Positions 23,655 to 35,436 of a DNA stretch of 64,000 nt are shown one piece after another. Source of the stretch: Nepenthes gracilis. Taxonomy: Eukaryota > Streptophyta > Magnoliopsida > Caryophyllales > Nepenthaceae. A program made the position numbers and the translations under genes. The number at the start of each line of letters is the position of its first letter. Positions within the stretch are counted from its first letter, which is position 1. The notes beneath the pieces were generated by a model. It made no database searches. It was not told where the DNA came from and worked only from the letters and a program-made list of their open reading frames with translations. The stretch covers positions 13,697,268-13,761,267 of the forward strand of contig BSYO01000024.1 in assembly GCA_033239525.1 (NCBI GenBank), in the 5' to 3' direction.

Positions 23655-25447
23655 ATGGCGCATTCTGTAACTCAGATCGCTTCAATCATCGAGGCCAATG
23701 AGGTGAGGGAGCTATACATCAAGTACATCCCCAAGTCGATCGTCTTCAAGATGCCTAGCGAGGGAGACAGGGTGTGCTCTCCTCTTGAGGGCTTCATCAC
23801 CATTTATGAGGCCCACTTGAGGAGTGGGTTACGCCTTCCAATTCCTGACGAGCTGCTGGATATTCTGACTGCCCTTTGGATCCCTATAGCATGGTTCCAT
23901 GCTAATGCGGTATGTTATTTGTGTACGATGTGCATCTTTCTTCGCCAGCATTCAAAGCTGTTCATGGTGGGAGCAGTCAGAGTGATGTTTTAGTTCGTCC
24001 AGGGCGGCAAGTGGGTGTCCCTATCTCCGCGAGGACTCCAAATCAACAGTGCGATATATGATTCTCTGAAGAACTGGAACAACTGAGTGGGTGTCCCTAT
24101 CTCCACGAGGACTCTAAATCAACAGTGCTATATATGATTTTCTGAAGAACTCGAACAACCGGTTCTTCTATATTCACGTTGATTCATCCTGGCCCTTGGC
24201 CAGAGATTGGGGCAGGGTGCTCGACATTTATATTGGGACACTCATCGATGAGGAGATTGCTACGGTGCAGCCACTTCTAGAGCTGGCAGAGGGCCACCTT
24301 CTGGAGTTCCGAAAAGACCATTTGGTTTCTCGAGCTGATGCCAAGAAGGCACAATGGAGACCATTTTCTCCGGAGCAGAAGATGAAGGTGCCTTCCCACA
24401 AGAGGAAGGCAGGTGCCATTACAATCGGGTCTGCCAGCACGCCTTCTAGTGAGGAAGCTCCCAGAAGTCCAAGGCAAAAGAAGGCGACAACGGTGATGCC
24501 TTCTTCTTCCTCGGGGCCAGACTATGTTATGGCTGGCCGGTTTACTGGGACCGGAGATAGCTCCGGTGAGGGCGGAGTTGAGGCTACTGTGGAGGTATAT
24601 AGGTCCAAGCTGCGCTCCGCTGTGAGCAGCGCCGTTCTTGCTCTGCCACAGCCGGAGCACCCGGTGGTGCTATCGAAGTCACCCGCGGAGCCTTCAACCG
24701 AACGGGTTGTTGGACTGCTGGAGGAGCCAATTGTCGAAGAGCTCCTGCAAACACCTGCAGTGCCTCCTGCTGCACAAGCCACTGGATTATCTGAGGAGCC
24801 TGCTACTGGTGAGCCTCAAGAAGTGCCAACAGCCGGAGAGCCTCAAGAGGCAGTTGGCGTCAACGTTGAGCTATTGGAAGAGCCTACCGTCGAAGAGCAT
24901 GCTGAGGCGGTGGGCTTTACTGTGGTGGTACCGGAGGAGTCTGCGGCGAAAGCCACTGCGGGGCCTACTTAGGAGATTTCTGTTTCCAGTCCTCCGCCGC
25001 CAGGACCAAGGTCTTGCAGCAGGCTAGTGAGGCCAGAGCGTAAAGTCTAGCGTGTAAACATTCACAACTTTCCTTATCCTTTTTCTCTTTGTTGCTATTA
25101 CTTAACGTTCTTGGTCTTTGCTTGGAGGAGAAAATAATGGCGTGGTTAGCAAGGAGCTTTGCCAAAAAGACCTGGTGATCTCTGATCGTGACAGAGAGAT
25201 CACCTGGCTTGAGGAAGAGATGAAGCTGCTTAAGGCGGAGCGCCTGGATGACATAGCTGCCCTTCAGACCGTAGTGGCGAGCTTAGAGGAGGAAAATGTT
25301 GGGCTGAAGGAAGAGAATGCCAAGCTGAGAGAGGAAGCTAATCGAGCGGTGAGGCGCATTGACCAGCTCTCGGGACAGTTGACATTGCTGGAGAATGAGT
25401 TGGCAACTCGTATACGTCCCCATGAGGTCTCCGAGATGCTGTGGGAA
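23655..25447 (+). pseudogene. Antisense extra ORF, copy 2 (Transposase_28-like)
   Basis: It starts MAHSVTQIAS and carries the EGFITIYEAHLRSGLRLP block of PF04195. A TAG at 23991 and a 76-bp tandem duplication (24011-24162) destroy the frame. It then reopens at about 24196 through a Lys-rich segment and an acidic Glu/Pro/Ala repeat region (EEP- and GEPQE-type repeats, about 24650-24970). An intron at about 25054-25127, whose donor is slightly degraded, precedes the coiled-coil exon (LEEENVGLKEENAKLREEAN). The 3' end is lost at the fragment border. Confidence 0.8.
24011..24162. repeat. 76-bp tandem duplication in the antisense ORF
   Basis: GTGGGTGTCCCTATCTCC recurs at 24011 and 24087, with a few substitutions between copies. 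As 76 is not divisible by three, the duplication also shifts the frame. Confidence 0.88.
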
Positions 25448-27523
25448 AATATCATTGCGTCCTTGATCCCAAAGTCCAATATATTAAATCATAATCCTTA
25501 ATTAGCTTAAATTAAAATTTATTCCTTCCTTACTCAAATTTTCAATTATTTATTCCATTGACAAAAAACCTATAATATTCGGACACAAACCTGAAAATCA
25601 AATACTAACAAATGACTTAAAATAAAATAATAAGTCCATCACAGGACTCAAAATACTACACCCGAAAATGGCTCCAAATACTGATAATGCATAACCTCAA
25701 ATTGTACGTAAGGAAAAGTATCCATACTAAAATTAAAATAATTAAAAATCATGATTCAATTGAACTGCTGAAGAGAACCATAATTAAACTCAATGCTGAC
25801 ATCAAACATCTTGACTAACTAATATTACGATGCTTAACAGCCAAAGCAAATCAATAAATAGTAAACTATTATTTTATCTCTAATTAACAATACATAAACT
25901 AATTCGCAAATCTTAAGTCTAATCCCGAATAGCTATTTTTCCAACCAATCACCTGCGAATAAGCATCGACCCCTCTAATCTAAAATATTAGCAAAATAAA
26001 AGTAAGAATGATTCAATTGCTCAATAAGACATATAAATTTTCACAAGTAACATATATATATTAAAGGACATACAGGAATATGACATGATCAATACCTAAA
26101 AATCCGATAATATTATGTCTTAAACTTATCATGCATAATCTAAAATTGATAATCTATTTTAACAAATTGTACAGTTATCTAAAATATGTTCAAATGATGT
26201 AAAGATTTATGAGGCTAAGGATCAGCAATGACCACATCAACAAGAGGCAAATATCGAAACTCGAGTTATAATTGTTTTCACATAACCAAAAGCTATACGC
26301 TACTATTCAAAATCTGTGAGTGGGTCGTCTACATATACCCTTATAGGTGGGGCCGAACGCTGCATTCTGACCCACGAATAATAAACATAACCTTTGATTA
26401 ATAATTATATACTAGGTCATATATAAATATATTCTATCAATTCTCTATAATAATCTATACATAATCGACCTGAAAACTCTACTCAACTACAAGCATATTC
26501 TTAAATTTTCTCATTCGGAGAACATACGGTTATCAATAAACTTATGTAAAATTTTCCTTCTTATTTCTATAGATATATGGCATGCGGTCCATCATAAATC
26601 ATGCAGGAACTTTAGTATGCATTTTAAAAATAGGAAGAAAGTATAAAGTATAATTTATAAATATATAAAAGTTGTTATTATAGAAATTTCATAAAAGACA
26701 GTAGAATTAGGGTAATTTCATCATTTTCTTACATAATGAAAACATGTAGAACTGAATAGGCAGAGATTATCGACATATAGCACAATCTATGTGGAAATTT
26801 AGAACATATAAGTATATATATATGAATATTAAAGACATGCAAGTAGATACTGCAAAAATCAACACTAAACAAAATGTAAATGAGTTCAAGACATGTATTT
26901 TATAAAACTTCCATGAAATAGGACTAGGAATTCGTATATATAAGGCGATAACAATATAAGAAAATAGCATATGCACAAGTATTTGAAATAAGAAATATTC
27001 AAAGAGATAAGCAAATATCAGTAATAAAGGAAGGAGGGTTTGAATGTACATACTTTATACTTAGATTTAGCAAAGATTTCTTGAATTTCTCTTAGTTTTT
27101 CCCTTTTTTAGCTTTCTATCTTTCTCTCTTCTCTCAAAAACCGCAAGAAAATGACAAAAAATCAGACAATGAGGCTTTATATAAAAAATTAGTGTATGTA
27201 TACCTATCAAGCGTGCATTAGATGCCAAGGCATAAACCGTATGGTGCATGAATGTCCCTTAGACGTGCTTCAAGCACCAACATTCTGCCCTAGTATCAAG
27301 TGTGACCAATCTGTCTAAAATACGCACGAATGTCCCAGAAGAGTCCTCTAAAAGCATGCTTATTGTCCAAAATATGCATATACGTGGATCAAGTACTGGT
27401 TAAACATTTCTTAGTCTAACTTATTCCGGTCCAAAAATTAATTTAATACAAAATCACATATGACCTTGATAATTACAGCAAATTAATTCAATTAACCATC
27501 ATTGAAGAATAATTTGGGATCCA
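25448..27523 (-). repeat. Chromovirus-type LTR, copy 2
   Basis: AT-rich sequence with the TACTATT...GGTGGGGCCGAACGC landmark near 26300-26365. It ends AATTTGGGATCCA against resumed Copia sequence. The left border is set by the end of Tat similarity and is approximate. Confidence 0.55.
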
Positions 27524-27528
27524 TATGT

Positions 27529-27973
27529 TGGATATATAGTCTTTACTCATTTGTTTTTATCCAAATGAATATGAGCTTCATTAAAATTCTCTGGCTCCCC
27601 CTCATCCATAAGTAGATGCAATTTGATTCCAAATATCTCCTTAATGGCACCAATAAGGGACCTCTCTTCGATCATCATGGTTTATGTGCATCAACAGATT
27701 GTTATCTTACAGTTGCTGGTGAAGGGGGATGCGACTCTCCCTGCATAACAATCTCTTAATCTCCTGTTTCTAGTTCAAGTATGTCACCATTTACCTCATG
27801 ATCCATGACAAGTTGTGTTGGTACAATGACTAGAATGATTTTAGAGTAATGGAACTTGAATCATTGGACTTCATGGGCTTTTCAAAGTCCTCATAAATAT
27901 GGTTTTTAAAGAAGATAACATCCCCACTTCAGATAATCTTCTTTTCTTGTGGGTCCCATAACATCTATCCAAA
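27529..27973 (-). pseudogene. Copia integrase-RT linker remnant
   Basis: The minus strand gives GTHKKK- and SEVxxxxxNHIYEDFEKP-like sequence typical of the Copia segment after integrase, then EPENFNEAHIH near the RT entry. Many stops are present. It is continuous with the integrase piece at 30337 once the solo LTR between them is removed. Confidence 0.65.
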
Positions 27974-28182
27974 TTCATTGTAATATCTCGAATATCTATT
28001 TGATTTATTTTGGATAAAAAAAATTATTATTTTGGGTGTATTTATTTTTTTGGGTAATTTAGATGTGATGAAAATTATATATTTTTATATTATGAAAATT
28101 TTCGAGGATATTCGAACTAGTTGGGTTGGTGCCCGAGTGCCACTTGGATTATAAAAGGAGGGTAAAGAAAAAAAGGAAAGAA

Positions 28183-28211
28183 AATAATAATAATAATAAT
28201 AATAATAATAA
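28183..28211. repeat. AAT microsatellite
   Basis: About nine AAT units inside the solo LTR, followed by AAAG/GAAA-rich sequence. Confidence 0.85.
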
Positions 28212-29221
28212 GGGAAGCAACCGCGTGCAAAAGAAAGAAAGAAAAGAAAGGAAGAAAAAAGAAAAAGAAAAGAAGAAAGAAAGGGAAGGCAGCGCCAAGG
28301 ATTGCAGCAACCGCTGGCCGAAGGAAATCGATGCCAGAGATGGAAGCCTGATGAAGCCTTCTCTACGATTTACCCTCCATTAAAAGCAGTGGTATAAGTG
28401 GAGGAAGGAAATCACGAGCTGAAAGGAGCCGCCGTCGCCAAAAGAAATGCATAAAATTAAGGCAAGCAAATCCTTCCTTTGTCTTCATTAATACCGATTC
28501 CTTACTTGCATATACCGATTTTGAGAGAAATCGGCCAAAATTTTGGATGATGTGTAAATTGGGTGAAAACAGAGCTACGACTCTGGAGAGGAAGAAGAGG
28601 AGAGGAGCCGAGTGAAGATGACGACAGTGCTCGCATGTATCACTAGTTCGCTGCCATCGTCGAAGACCGCTTCAGAGCTCCAGTTGCGGCCAACACTGTA
28701 ATCCATGCTAGGTCATCGTCGAGTGAAGCAAACCAGGAGTGCGACCAAGAGAGGAGGCGCATGCAAGGAGGAAGCGCGGCAGGAGAGAGATGCCGCATGG
28801 GAAGAGAGAGAAAGGGCGCACGGCAAAGGAGAGAGAAAGCATGATTTGGGCACCTCAAAATATCATTTTGACAAATCCACTTGACATAATGTTGAAGCAA
28901 GTATTCTCAAACCATATCTTTAGTCTGATTTAACATCTGATATGTTTTAACTACTATTCGAAGATTTTACTAATATGCATATTATTTTATACACCCAATC
29001 TGTTTATTTTGCTTATGCATGTATGATTTATCGGTCAATTTGGAGGTTTTGTTAGGTTTTTATGATTTGGATGATTTTTCTGGCATCCGAAAGTCGTTGT
29101 GCAGGAGCTTGGCCAAGGAGTAGCAATTTTGGGTTGTTTCGGTCCGAAATCTCACGGGGTAGGAGGTTTCGGCCAGCAAAGAGATAGATGGTGAAGTGGA
29201 GGTAATGAAGGATGAGAATGA

Positions 29222-29435
29222 GAGTCAATTTGGGTGGGACCATGGTGGTGCAAGGCCTGATGGGTCAATTTGTGTGGGACCTTGATGGTCCGAGGCCCGA
29301 TGGGTCGATCTGTGTAGGACCTTGGTAGGCCGAGGGCCGATGGGTCGATTTGTGTGGGACGTGGTGGTCCAAGACCCAGTGGGTCGATCTTTGTGGGACA
29401 ATGTGGTCCAAGGCACAATGGGGTCGATCTGTGAT
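29222..29435. repeat. 40-bp minisatellite in a solo LTR
   Basis: About five units of the form TGGGTCGATTTGTGTGGGAC plus a GGTCCAAGGCCCGA-like second half, with scattered substitutions. Overlapping open frames on the minus strand here (for example 29152-29456) are artefacts of the repeat. Confidence 0.88.
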
Positions 29436-29446
29436 ATGATGACAAA

Positions 29447-29632
29447 AGATGGTCAAGTAGTTGCAGACCTAAAATGTAGCCAATATGATGATAAAAGATA
29501 ATCGAATAGTTGCATGTCTAAAATGTAGTCGATATAATGTTAAAAGATGGGCAAGTAGCAGCAGGCCTAAAATATAGCCGATATGATAATAAAAAATAAC
29601 CAAGTAGTTGCAAGCTTAAAATGTAGCCGGCA
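29447..29632. repeat. 49-bp minisatellite in a solo LTR
   Basis: About four units sharing AAGTAGTTGCA, CTAAAATGTAGCCGATATG and ATAAAAGAT. It is directly adjacent to, but unrelated in sequence to, the 40-bp array. Confidence 0.85.
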
Positions 29633-30336
29633 GTGATGCATATGAGATACGGACTTTGGATCATTTGTTTATGGTACGAACAAAGTTTTCTAATATGAGA
29701 TGCTTGCTTCAATTTGATGATTGGCTTTTGATATTAGCAATTCAGATTTGCATTTGTTGTCTGCTTTTTATATTTGATTATGAACTCTTCCTCTCATTTA
29801 TATATGTCGTTTTATGCACATATAACGATACTTGCTGAGCTTTCGACTCACGTTTTCGTATTTTATCCTTTCAAATTTATAGAGTGCTGGGATACTTTGC
29901 AGGAGTTAGATGAGATCCGGCAAGGTGTCACACGATCTGGTGAGTTTGGTATCTGCTATGTATCTGATCGCGTCGGTTATATTTCTCTGTTATTTGGATT
30001 GGGTCTATTGTGGGTTTTACTTTGGATATTTGAAATTGGCTGAGAATAGCCTTTGGATTGTGCATTGAGGACCATTGGATTTAATATGCTATGTAGATGA
30101 ATTACTGTCCTGTTTGGATGCTTCCTTACGATAATTATAGAGCACGTTGTATTTATATTGTCCTGATGATTGTCCGATAAGATCCTGTGTTGGTTTTGAT
30201 TTGTTGAGTACTGTATATTTGATTTGTTACACTCGAATTTTGGGACTTAACGTTATTTATTGAAATTATTTAGAAATTTAAATTTTAAGAATAATAATAA
30301 ATAAAACCTGCTAAGTTCTGGGTTCATAACATTCAT

Positions 30337-31278
30337 CATCTCTATAGCCAATGAAAATACAGGGAGGACACTTAATGTCCAGTTTTTACCATATTCTTTG
30401 GATACACGTGCAAAAGCCTTGCATCTAAATAATCTCATGTGAGAGTATGAAACTTTCCTTCCAAACCATAACTTCTCAAGGACTTCAGATTCCAACAGCA
30501 TTAAAGGTGATTTGTTTATAAGTAACAGGCACCACGTAAATCTCCCTAGAATAGCTTTAGTAGCTTTGCCATGCTAAGCATACATCTAACTTTCTCAACA
30601 ACGGTCCGACTCATTCTTTTGACAATGCCATTGCGTTGTGGGGTACCTGGAATTGTCTTGTCATGGCAAATGGCATGCTCTATGCAATATGCGTTGAACT
30701 CCTTAGACGTGTACTTGCCTCCATTGTTGGTTCAGAGATACTTCACCTTCTTCCAAGTTTCTTGCCTGACTAAGGCGTGGAAACTTCTAAAGCATTCGAG
30801 AACTTGATATCTAGTTCTTAGAATGTACACATATAACTTCCTGAAATCATTATCAATGAAAGTCACAAAATACCTATTGCCACCTAGCGATACTTCTTTA
30901 ATGGGACCACATATATCAGAGTGTACCAAACTTAACAACCTGGATCTTCTCTTCATCAATGAACTCAACAAGATTTGGTGTAACTTTCCAAATAAATAAT
31001 GTTTATAAGGGTTCAAGTTGATACTCTTATTGATGGTGACCAAAGCCTTTTTTAACCAGTATTGCCAACCCTTCCTCTCCCGTGTGGCTGAGTCTCTTGT
31101 GCCACAAATTTGGTGATGTCTCATCTTCAACTTCATTGAGGCTATTAGAACAAACTTTCACATGGGTTTTATATAAAGTGATGCAAATATGCCCATGAGC
31201 AATAGCCATCACTCCTTTAGCAAGTCTCTAGATACCACTACTAAAGTGATTGTCATAACCATATATATCCATGACTGT
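30337..31278 (-). pseudogene. Copia integrase remnant
   Basis: Minus strand, in order: LWHKRLSHTGEEGL (pre-integrase zinc motif region), LVHSDICGPI (first acidic residue), GGNRYFVTFID, a TNNGG where DNGG is expected, then a RTVVEKVRCML-like segment with the third acidic residue, and SYSHMRLFRCKAF. Several stops and shifts are present. It is interrupted on its N-terminal side by the solo LTR at 31279. Confidence 0.82.
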
Positions 31279-33281
31279 TGTCACAATCCCACCACTGGTA
31301 AGTAATAATAATAACATCAAATATAATAAAATTATCCATAATTAATTGAAAATCTATAAATAACTACCGCCGGTTCAAACGTTACATACCAATAACCTTA
31401 AACAACATAATTGACCATAAACTCGCAAAGGTCACAAGATTGACCAGACTAATTTTTATGACTTCAAGAAAACTTTACACCTGCTCAATTCATAAATTTT
31501 TACAAGGAAAAGCATCTGACCAACTATCTATCATACCACAGTAAAAAACCATATATACCATTTATTTGACACACTGTCCCAAAATAATAAACTACAAACA
31601 ATTCAAAATATATATAAATCCGGTACATAAAATCCCAAGTGAAAATCTAAAAAATGTATAATTTACAAACTAAATAAAAATCTTCATCAATCTTCTATCT
31701 ATATTCTACAAGTATCTATATGCTACAAGTATCAACGGTACGGTAATGTGGATGGGTTAGAAAACAAATGCAAATCAAAAGCCCAATACTAAGCAAGTAT
31801 ATATACGTATAATACGCAAATACATGTTAATAAAACAGATAGAATGGCAGAAAGATCATAAAATACATATGAAATCCAAAATGCCATAGTTTCTGTTAAA
31901 CACATTTCAAATCATGATTTCGTACAAATAATTCTATACAAATACAAATATTAAAATTATGCTAATTGTATAAACTAATCAAAATATCACAGTATAATTT
32001 ATCTATAAAAATCATACAATCTAAAGAATTGTATTAAAACTTATCAAACTCAGAAGGCCAAAACACTTCAAAATACAAAATACAAAGCAAGTGAAATTCC
32101 AAAAATCAAATCATGTGAAAATATAAGAACTAAGAACTAGTGACTCATATAACAACTAATCGAAAAGCAAACTTTGAAGAATAGGTAATTCATATTTTTG
32201 GTAACCTTAGGTTAATACGCTACTATTTAAAATCCGTAAACGAACCATTTACAAAATACTTCATATAAACGAGATCAAACGTAAATGATAGGTGTGTTCT
32301 TTAAGTTAGCCTAATATACCAAGGCATATCTGAATATACACCGTCAATTTCTTATAATGATTCTCCATTAGAAAACAGAGGATACTATAACAAATATATA
32401 AAGCTTTTCCATCCTTTGAAAAAAGTACAAACTCATATCATATCACAAAATAGCGTCCTTAACAAATGCTTACATAAAAGTCACATGCAAGGTTTATGCA
32501 GAAATATTTCGTGATTTTTATTTACAATATTTTGATATATGAACATAATCCTTCAAAATATCCACATGTTTGGTAAAAACAAATGAAATCTTCAAACATT
32601 CAATAAAAACCAAACAAAATCTTAAAATATTCGATAAAATACACATACATTCAACATTTGAAAAATGAGTGTAAATGGTTACATGCATGTACAGTAAAAC
32701 AAAAATCATAAGTAAAATCGAATGATTTAAATAATAGACCAGATAATAGGCTTAGATATACTTGTCTTAAACCTTAGATTTAGCAAATTTGATACAAAAT
32801 GACTCTAAAATCCCTTTCGGTCTCTTCTCTCTTCTTCTTCCTCTTTCTCCCTTCTCTCTCTCTTATCTCTCTTTTCCCATGTGAAATAACCAACTCGGCG
32901 GAAGAACCATTTTTTATATACAATCGATGCACAAGCACCAGGCAGTCATGCATCAGGCACCACATACAAACACAAGCGTGCATCAGTACAATATCAGGCA
33001 CTAATATTCTACCTTATCTGCGCATGAATGTCCCATAAACATAGCAAAGGCACCACACATTCTACTAGAATCATACATGAGCGCCCCATATGCGCCTCTC
33101 AAACGGGATACTTCTGTCAAAAACACGCATGAGCATGGGGATAAGCGCTTATTAGGCACTAGAGCTGATTCCCTTAAATTTAATTGATCCTCAAAATTTT
33201 CATGATACTATTATTTCTTTTATTAGCCCAATATATAATAATAATGACGTCATAAATATAAATAAAAATTTGGGTATTACA
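31279..33281 (-). mobile_element. Solo LTR of Del/Tekay-like chromovirus (minus orientation)
   Basis: A 2003-bp unit, TGTCACAATCCCACC to TTTGGGTATTACA on the plus strand. It is flanked by ACTGT (31274-31278) and GCTGT (33282-33286), a 4-of-5 target duplication. Copia pre-integrase sequence lies on its left and protease-end sequence (KDVKHVPDL) on its right, so it splits one coding region. Confidence 0.82.
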
Positions 33282-33286
33282 GCTGT

Positions 33287-34400
33287 CATAGAAATAATAT
33301 TTAACTAGAGGTCAGGCACATGTTTGACATCTTTCAACATCAGGGTGCAATTAATGTTCCCCTTAATATGCATATATCGAACACCCATAATATTGAAGAA
33401 ACTATAATTTCCTATCTTTAACATACCAAAATCTCCAACTTTGTAGGATGTAAAGAACTCCTTGTGAGGAGTGGCATGGTAGGATGCTGCAATGTCTACC
33501 ACCCATTCAGCATCCTAGCTTGAAAAATAGAGGCATGTCATTTCATCTACAGATACTACTAAGATGCTTTTAGAGAAAGTGACTAAAGTCTCACCATTGC
33601 CTCCCTTCATCTGGTTACTGTCCCGTCCTTGCTCTCTTTGCAACTTTTAGCAGTTCCTTTCAATGTGGCCTTCAATATCACAATGGTAACACTTAATCTT
33701 ACACCACTATTGACTTTAACCATCACTGGATTTTCCACGACATTCTTGGGACCTACCTGCACCATGGCTTCTTCCTCTACTTTTGCCTCTATGCTGCTTG
33801 AAGATTTTTTTACCTTTATTTTCTATAATGAGAGCCTGAGATTGGTTGATACTAGCTTCCTTCCATCTACCTCCTCGTTGAATAGAGCATCATTCACCAT
33901 TTCCATGGTGAGTACACCTTTTGGAGTAGAGTTGTTGAGAGAGACAATCAACATCTCCCAACTATCAGGTAAAGAACTGAGAAGTAGAAGAGCCTGCTCT
34001 TTGTCTAAAAGTGTCATGTCAACAAACGCAAGCTAATTTACCAACTTCTGAAAATCACCGTTATGCTCAGCTACTGAAATTTCATTTTCAATTTGTGGTT
34101 CACCAGTTTCCGCATTAAAATAGCTTTATTCCAGACAGTTTTAGCTTAATATGTATCCTCTAATTTATGGTAGAGGGTATAGGCATCAACCTACAGTGCA
34201 ATGTGACCAAACATACTATAGCTAATCTAGTAGTCTTCTTATTCATCTTACTTCAATTTTTCTCTTTCATTGTGGTTGGGTTAAGGCCTTTACACACTGA
34301 CAGATCAGCCAAATCATTACAAGTCAGGAGATCTGCCATATGTGGTCTCTACATTGTATAATTTAAGGCCGTCAACTTGATCATAGCTCCCAAATAAGAC
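33287..34400 (-). pseudogene. Copia gag and protease remnant
   Basis: The minus strand contains LLLLSSLPDSWEMLIVSL (gag UBN2-type block, about 33960). A CCHC zinc knuckle CYHCDIEGHIERNC lies at 33651-33691, followed directly by a stop. Near 33500 is the protease-end region, with ASYHATPHKEFFTSY and LKDVKHVPDL. Frameshifts and stops occur throughout. Confidence 0.8.
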
Positions 34401-35063
34401 TCCTCCATTGAAAAACAGCTGTTTCAAACGCACCCAGGTTCAAAACATAAACTTCGGGATTGAATCTAGAAAAACGGAGTGCATTAGTGTGCCTAGAACT
34501 ATCCAATTAGCAGAGAATTGGTCTGACTCAGCAAAAAAGGGGTCACAACAGGCTAAATTGGCCCAAAAATGAATCTCCTGAGTAAGACCCATCTTGACTC
34601 AGGATTTGACTGGCAAGTTGACTCAGCGAGTGGAACAGATGCATGTGGCTGAGTAGAATCAGAAAAGTTAAGCGCATGGACTCGGCAAGCAAACTCAACA
34701 ATTGATCAGAATACAATTGTAGTTTGAATATTCTGTCATTGGATATTCGCCTAAAATATTCTCATGGCGTATGGAGCGCATGCGTGCACGTCGGTTTCGC
34801 ACGTCTTTTTCCTCTAAATGTGTGTGAAGCACATGGTGAGAGTAGGCTTGATGCGCCTTCTGCAGAGCAGCGTGTGGGGCACATGGGGGCTCCTCAAAGT
34901 GTCAAATTTGGATGTTGTTTTTACTGTTGTGATCGTTTAAATGAGAGAAATGCCCAGGTACTCTCAAAATTCAATTTGGAGAACTTCGGAAAACTAACAG
35001 ATTGCAAATAACATGCTTTTCCCCAAAAATTGTGCCAAACACAACCTATCTCTGATGCAACTT
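34401..35063 (-). other. Copia gag start and leader region
   Basis: Between recognisable gag and the 5' LTR. On the minus strand TTGCATCAGAGATAGG just inside the LTR resembles the initiator-Met-tRNA primer site TGGTATCAGAGC of Copia elements. An open frame on the plus strand (34724-35011) has no recognisable content. Confidence 0.5.
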
Positions 35064-35436
35064 TATTAGGATATAGATGGCACAAAAACAATAAAAGAAC
35101 ACAAAATATTATGTGGTTCGGCTAATTTAGCCTATGCCTACAGTTAAATAAGAGAATTTTATAAAAAAAAAGAGTATTTTTCCAAGTCTATTGATTTTTT
35201 CCCTCTCAACCCTCACGGGATTTTCTCTTTTGTGTTTTTCTCAACCTCACCATATCTCTTTGTTTGGCTGCTGATTGCCGTCTCTTACGTATTTCACTCA
35301 TACAAGGCCCCTCCTTATACAGTGAATGAGGAAAAACTGTAGAGTTTCCTTGGAAGATGAAAGGCTAAGAAAATGATGTTAATAACGAGGAAACTTAACG
35401 AGTTGGGTTGAAACTGGGAGTTGAAAGAGTATGAAC
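35064..35436 (-). repeat. Copia LTR, right copy (5' LTR in element sense)
   Basis: It pairs with 19262-19640. The left edge TATTAGGATATAG probably derives from TGTTAGGATATAG; the outer right edge is approximate. Confidence 0.8.

Larger units (their letters stand above)
21934..25447 (-). mobile_element. Truncated Tat family B fragment: LTR plus antisense ORF
   Basis: LTR 21934-22885 (952 bp) has TGATGTG and CCCATCA ends. The minus-strand polypurine tract ATATGGGGGGTTAG abuts it, and a plus-strand antisense ORF follows. Similarity to the corresponding part of 40022-49072 stops within the coiled-coil exon at ATGCTGTGGG (25447). All of pol and gag and the other LTR are missing. Confidence 0.85.
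20450..27523 (-). mobile_element. Composite insertion: two chromovirus-type LTR pieces around a Tat fragment
   Basis: The outer ends match the solo LTR at 31279 in style: TGTCAC at the left and AATTTGGGATCCA at the right. They are flanked by CATGT (20445-20449) and TATGT (27524-27528), a 4-of-5 target duplication. Landmarks of this LTR type, a TACTATT segment and a GGGxxAAACGC/GAACGC segment, occur twice, near 21410-21465 and near 26300-26365. Two LTR copies are therefore present, the first cut at 21933 and the second beginning near 25448. The Tat fragment between them probably landed in the left LTR before a deletion removed the interior. Confidence 0.6.
27979..30331 (+). mobile_element. Solo LTR of Del/Tekay-like chromovirus (plus orientation)
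   Basis: A 2353-bp unit from TGTAATATCTCG to GGTTCATAACA, with a perfect target duplication TTCAT (27974-27978 and 30332-30336). The Copia coding sequence on either side is contiguous across it. It contains an AAT microsatellite, purine-rich AAG tracts (28180-28280) and two minisatellites. No gag or pol is inside, so it is a solo LTR. Confidence 0.85.
19262..35436 (-). mobile_element. Copia element torn open by nested insertions
   Basis: Similar LTRs of about 375 bp sit at 19262-19640 and 35064-35436, sharing TTAGGATAT, ACAAAAACAATAAAAG and GTGGTTCGGC blocks. Between them, pieces of one Copia polyprotein occur in the correct minus-strand order: gag and zinc knuckle, protease, pre-integrase, integrase, linker, RNase H. 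Three chromovirus-type insertions interrupt them (20450-27523, 27979-30331, 31279-33281). The RT core between the linker and RNase H is missing. No matching target duplication was found at the outer ends; flanks CGACG and TTAAA differ, consistent with later deletion. Confidence 0.85.

Noticed and set aside
28126..28383. Asn/Lys-rich plus-strand frame
   Set aside because: Low-complexity AAT and AAG tracts inside a solo LTR; no domain.
29152..29456. Three overlapping minus-strand frames with SHTNRP/PTQIDP repeats
   Set aside because: Artefacts of the 40-bp minisatellite in a solo LTR.
29222..29632. Regularly repeated units resembling a CRISPR array
   Set aside because: Units are directly adjacent with no unique spacers, in a plant LTR; they are minisatellites.
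34724..35011. 95-codon plus-strand frame
   Set aside because: Lies in the leader of a minus-strand Copia element and has no recognisable motif or homologue in the window.
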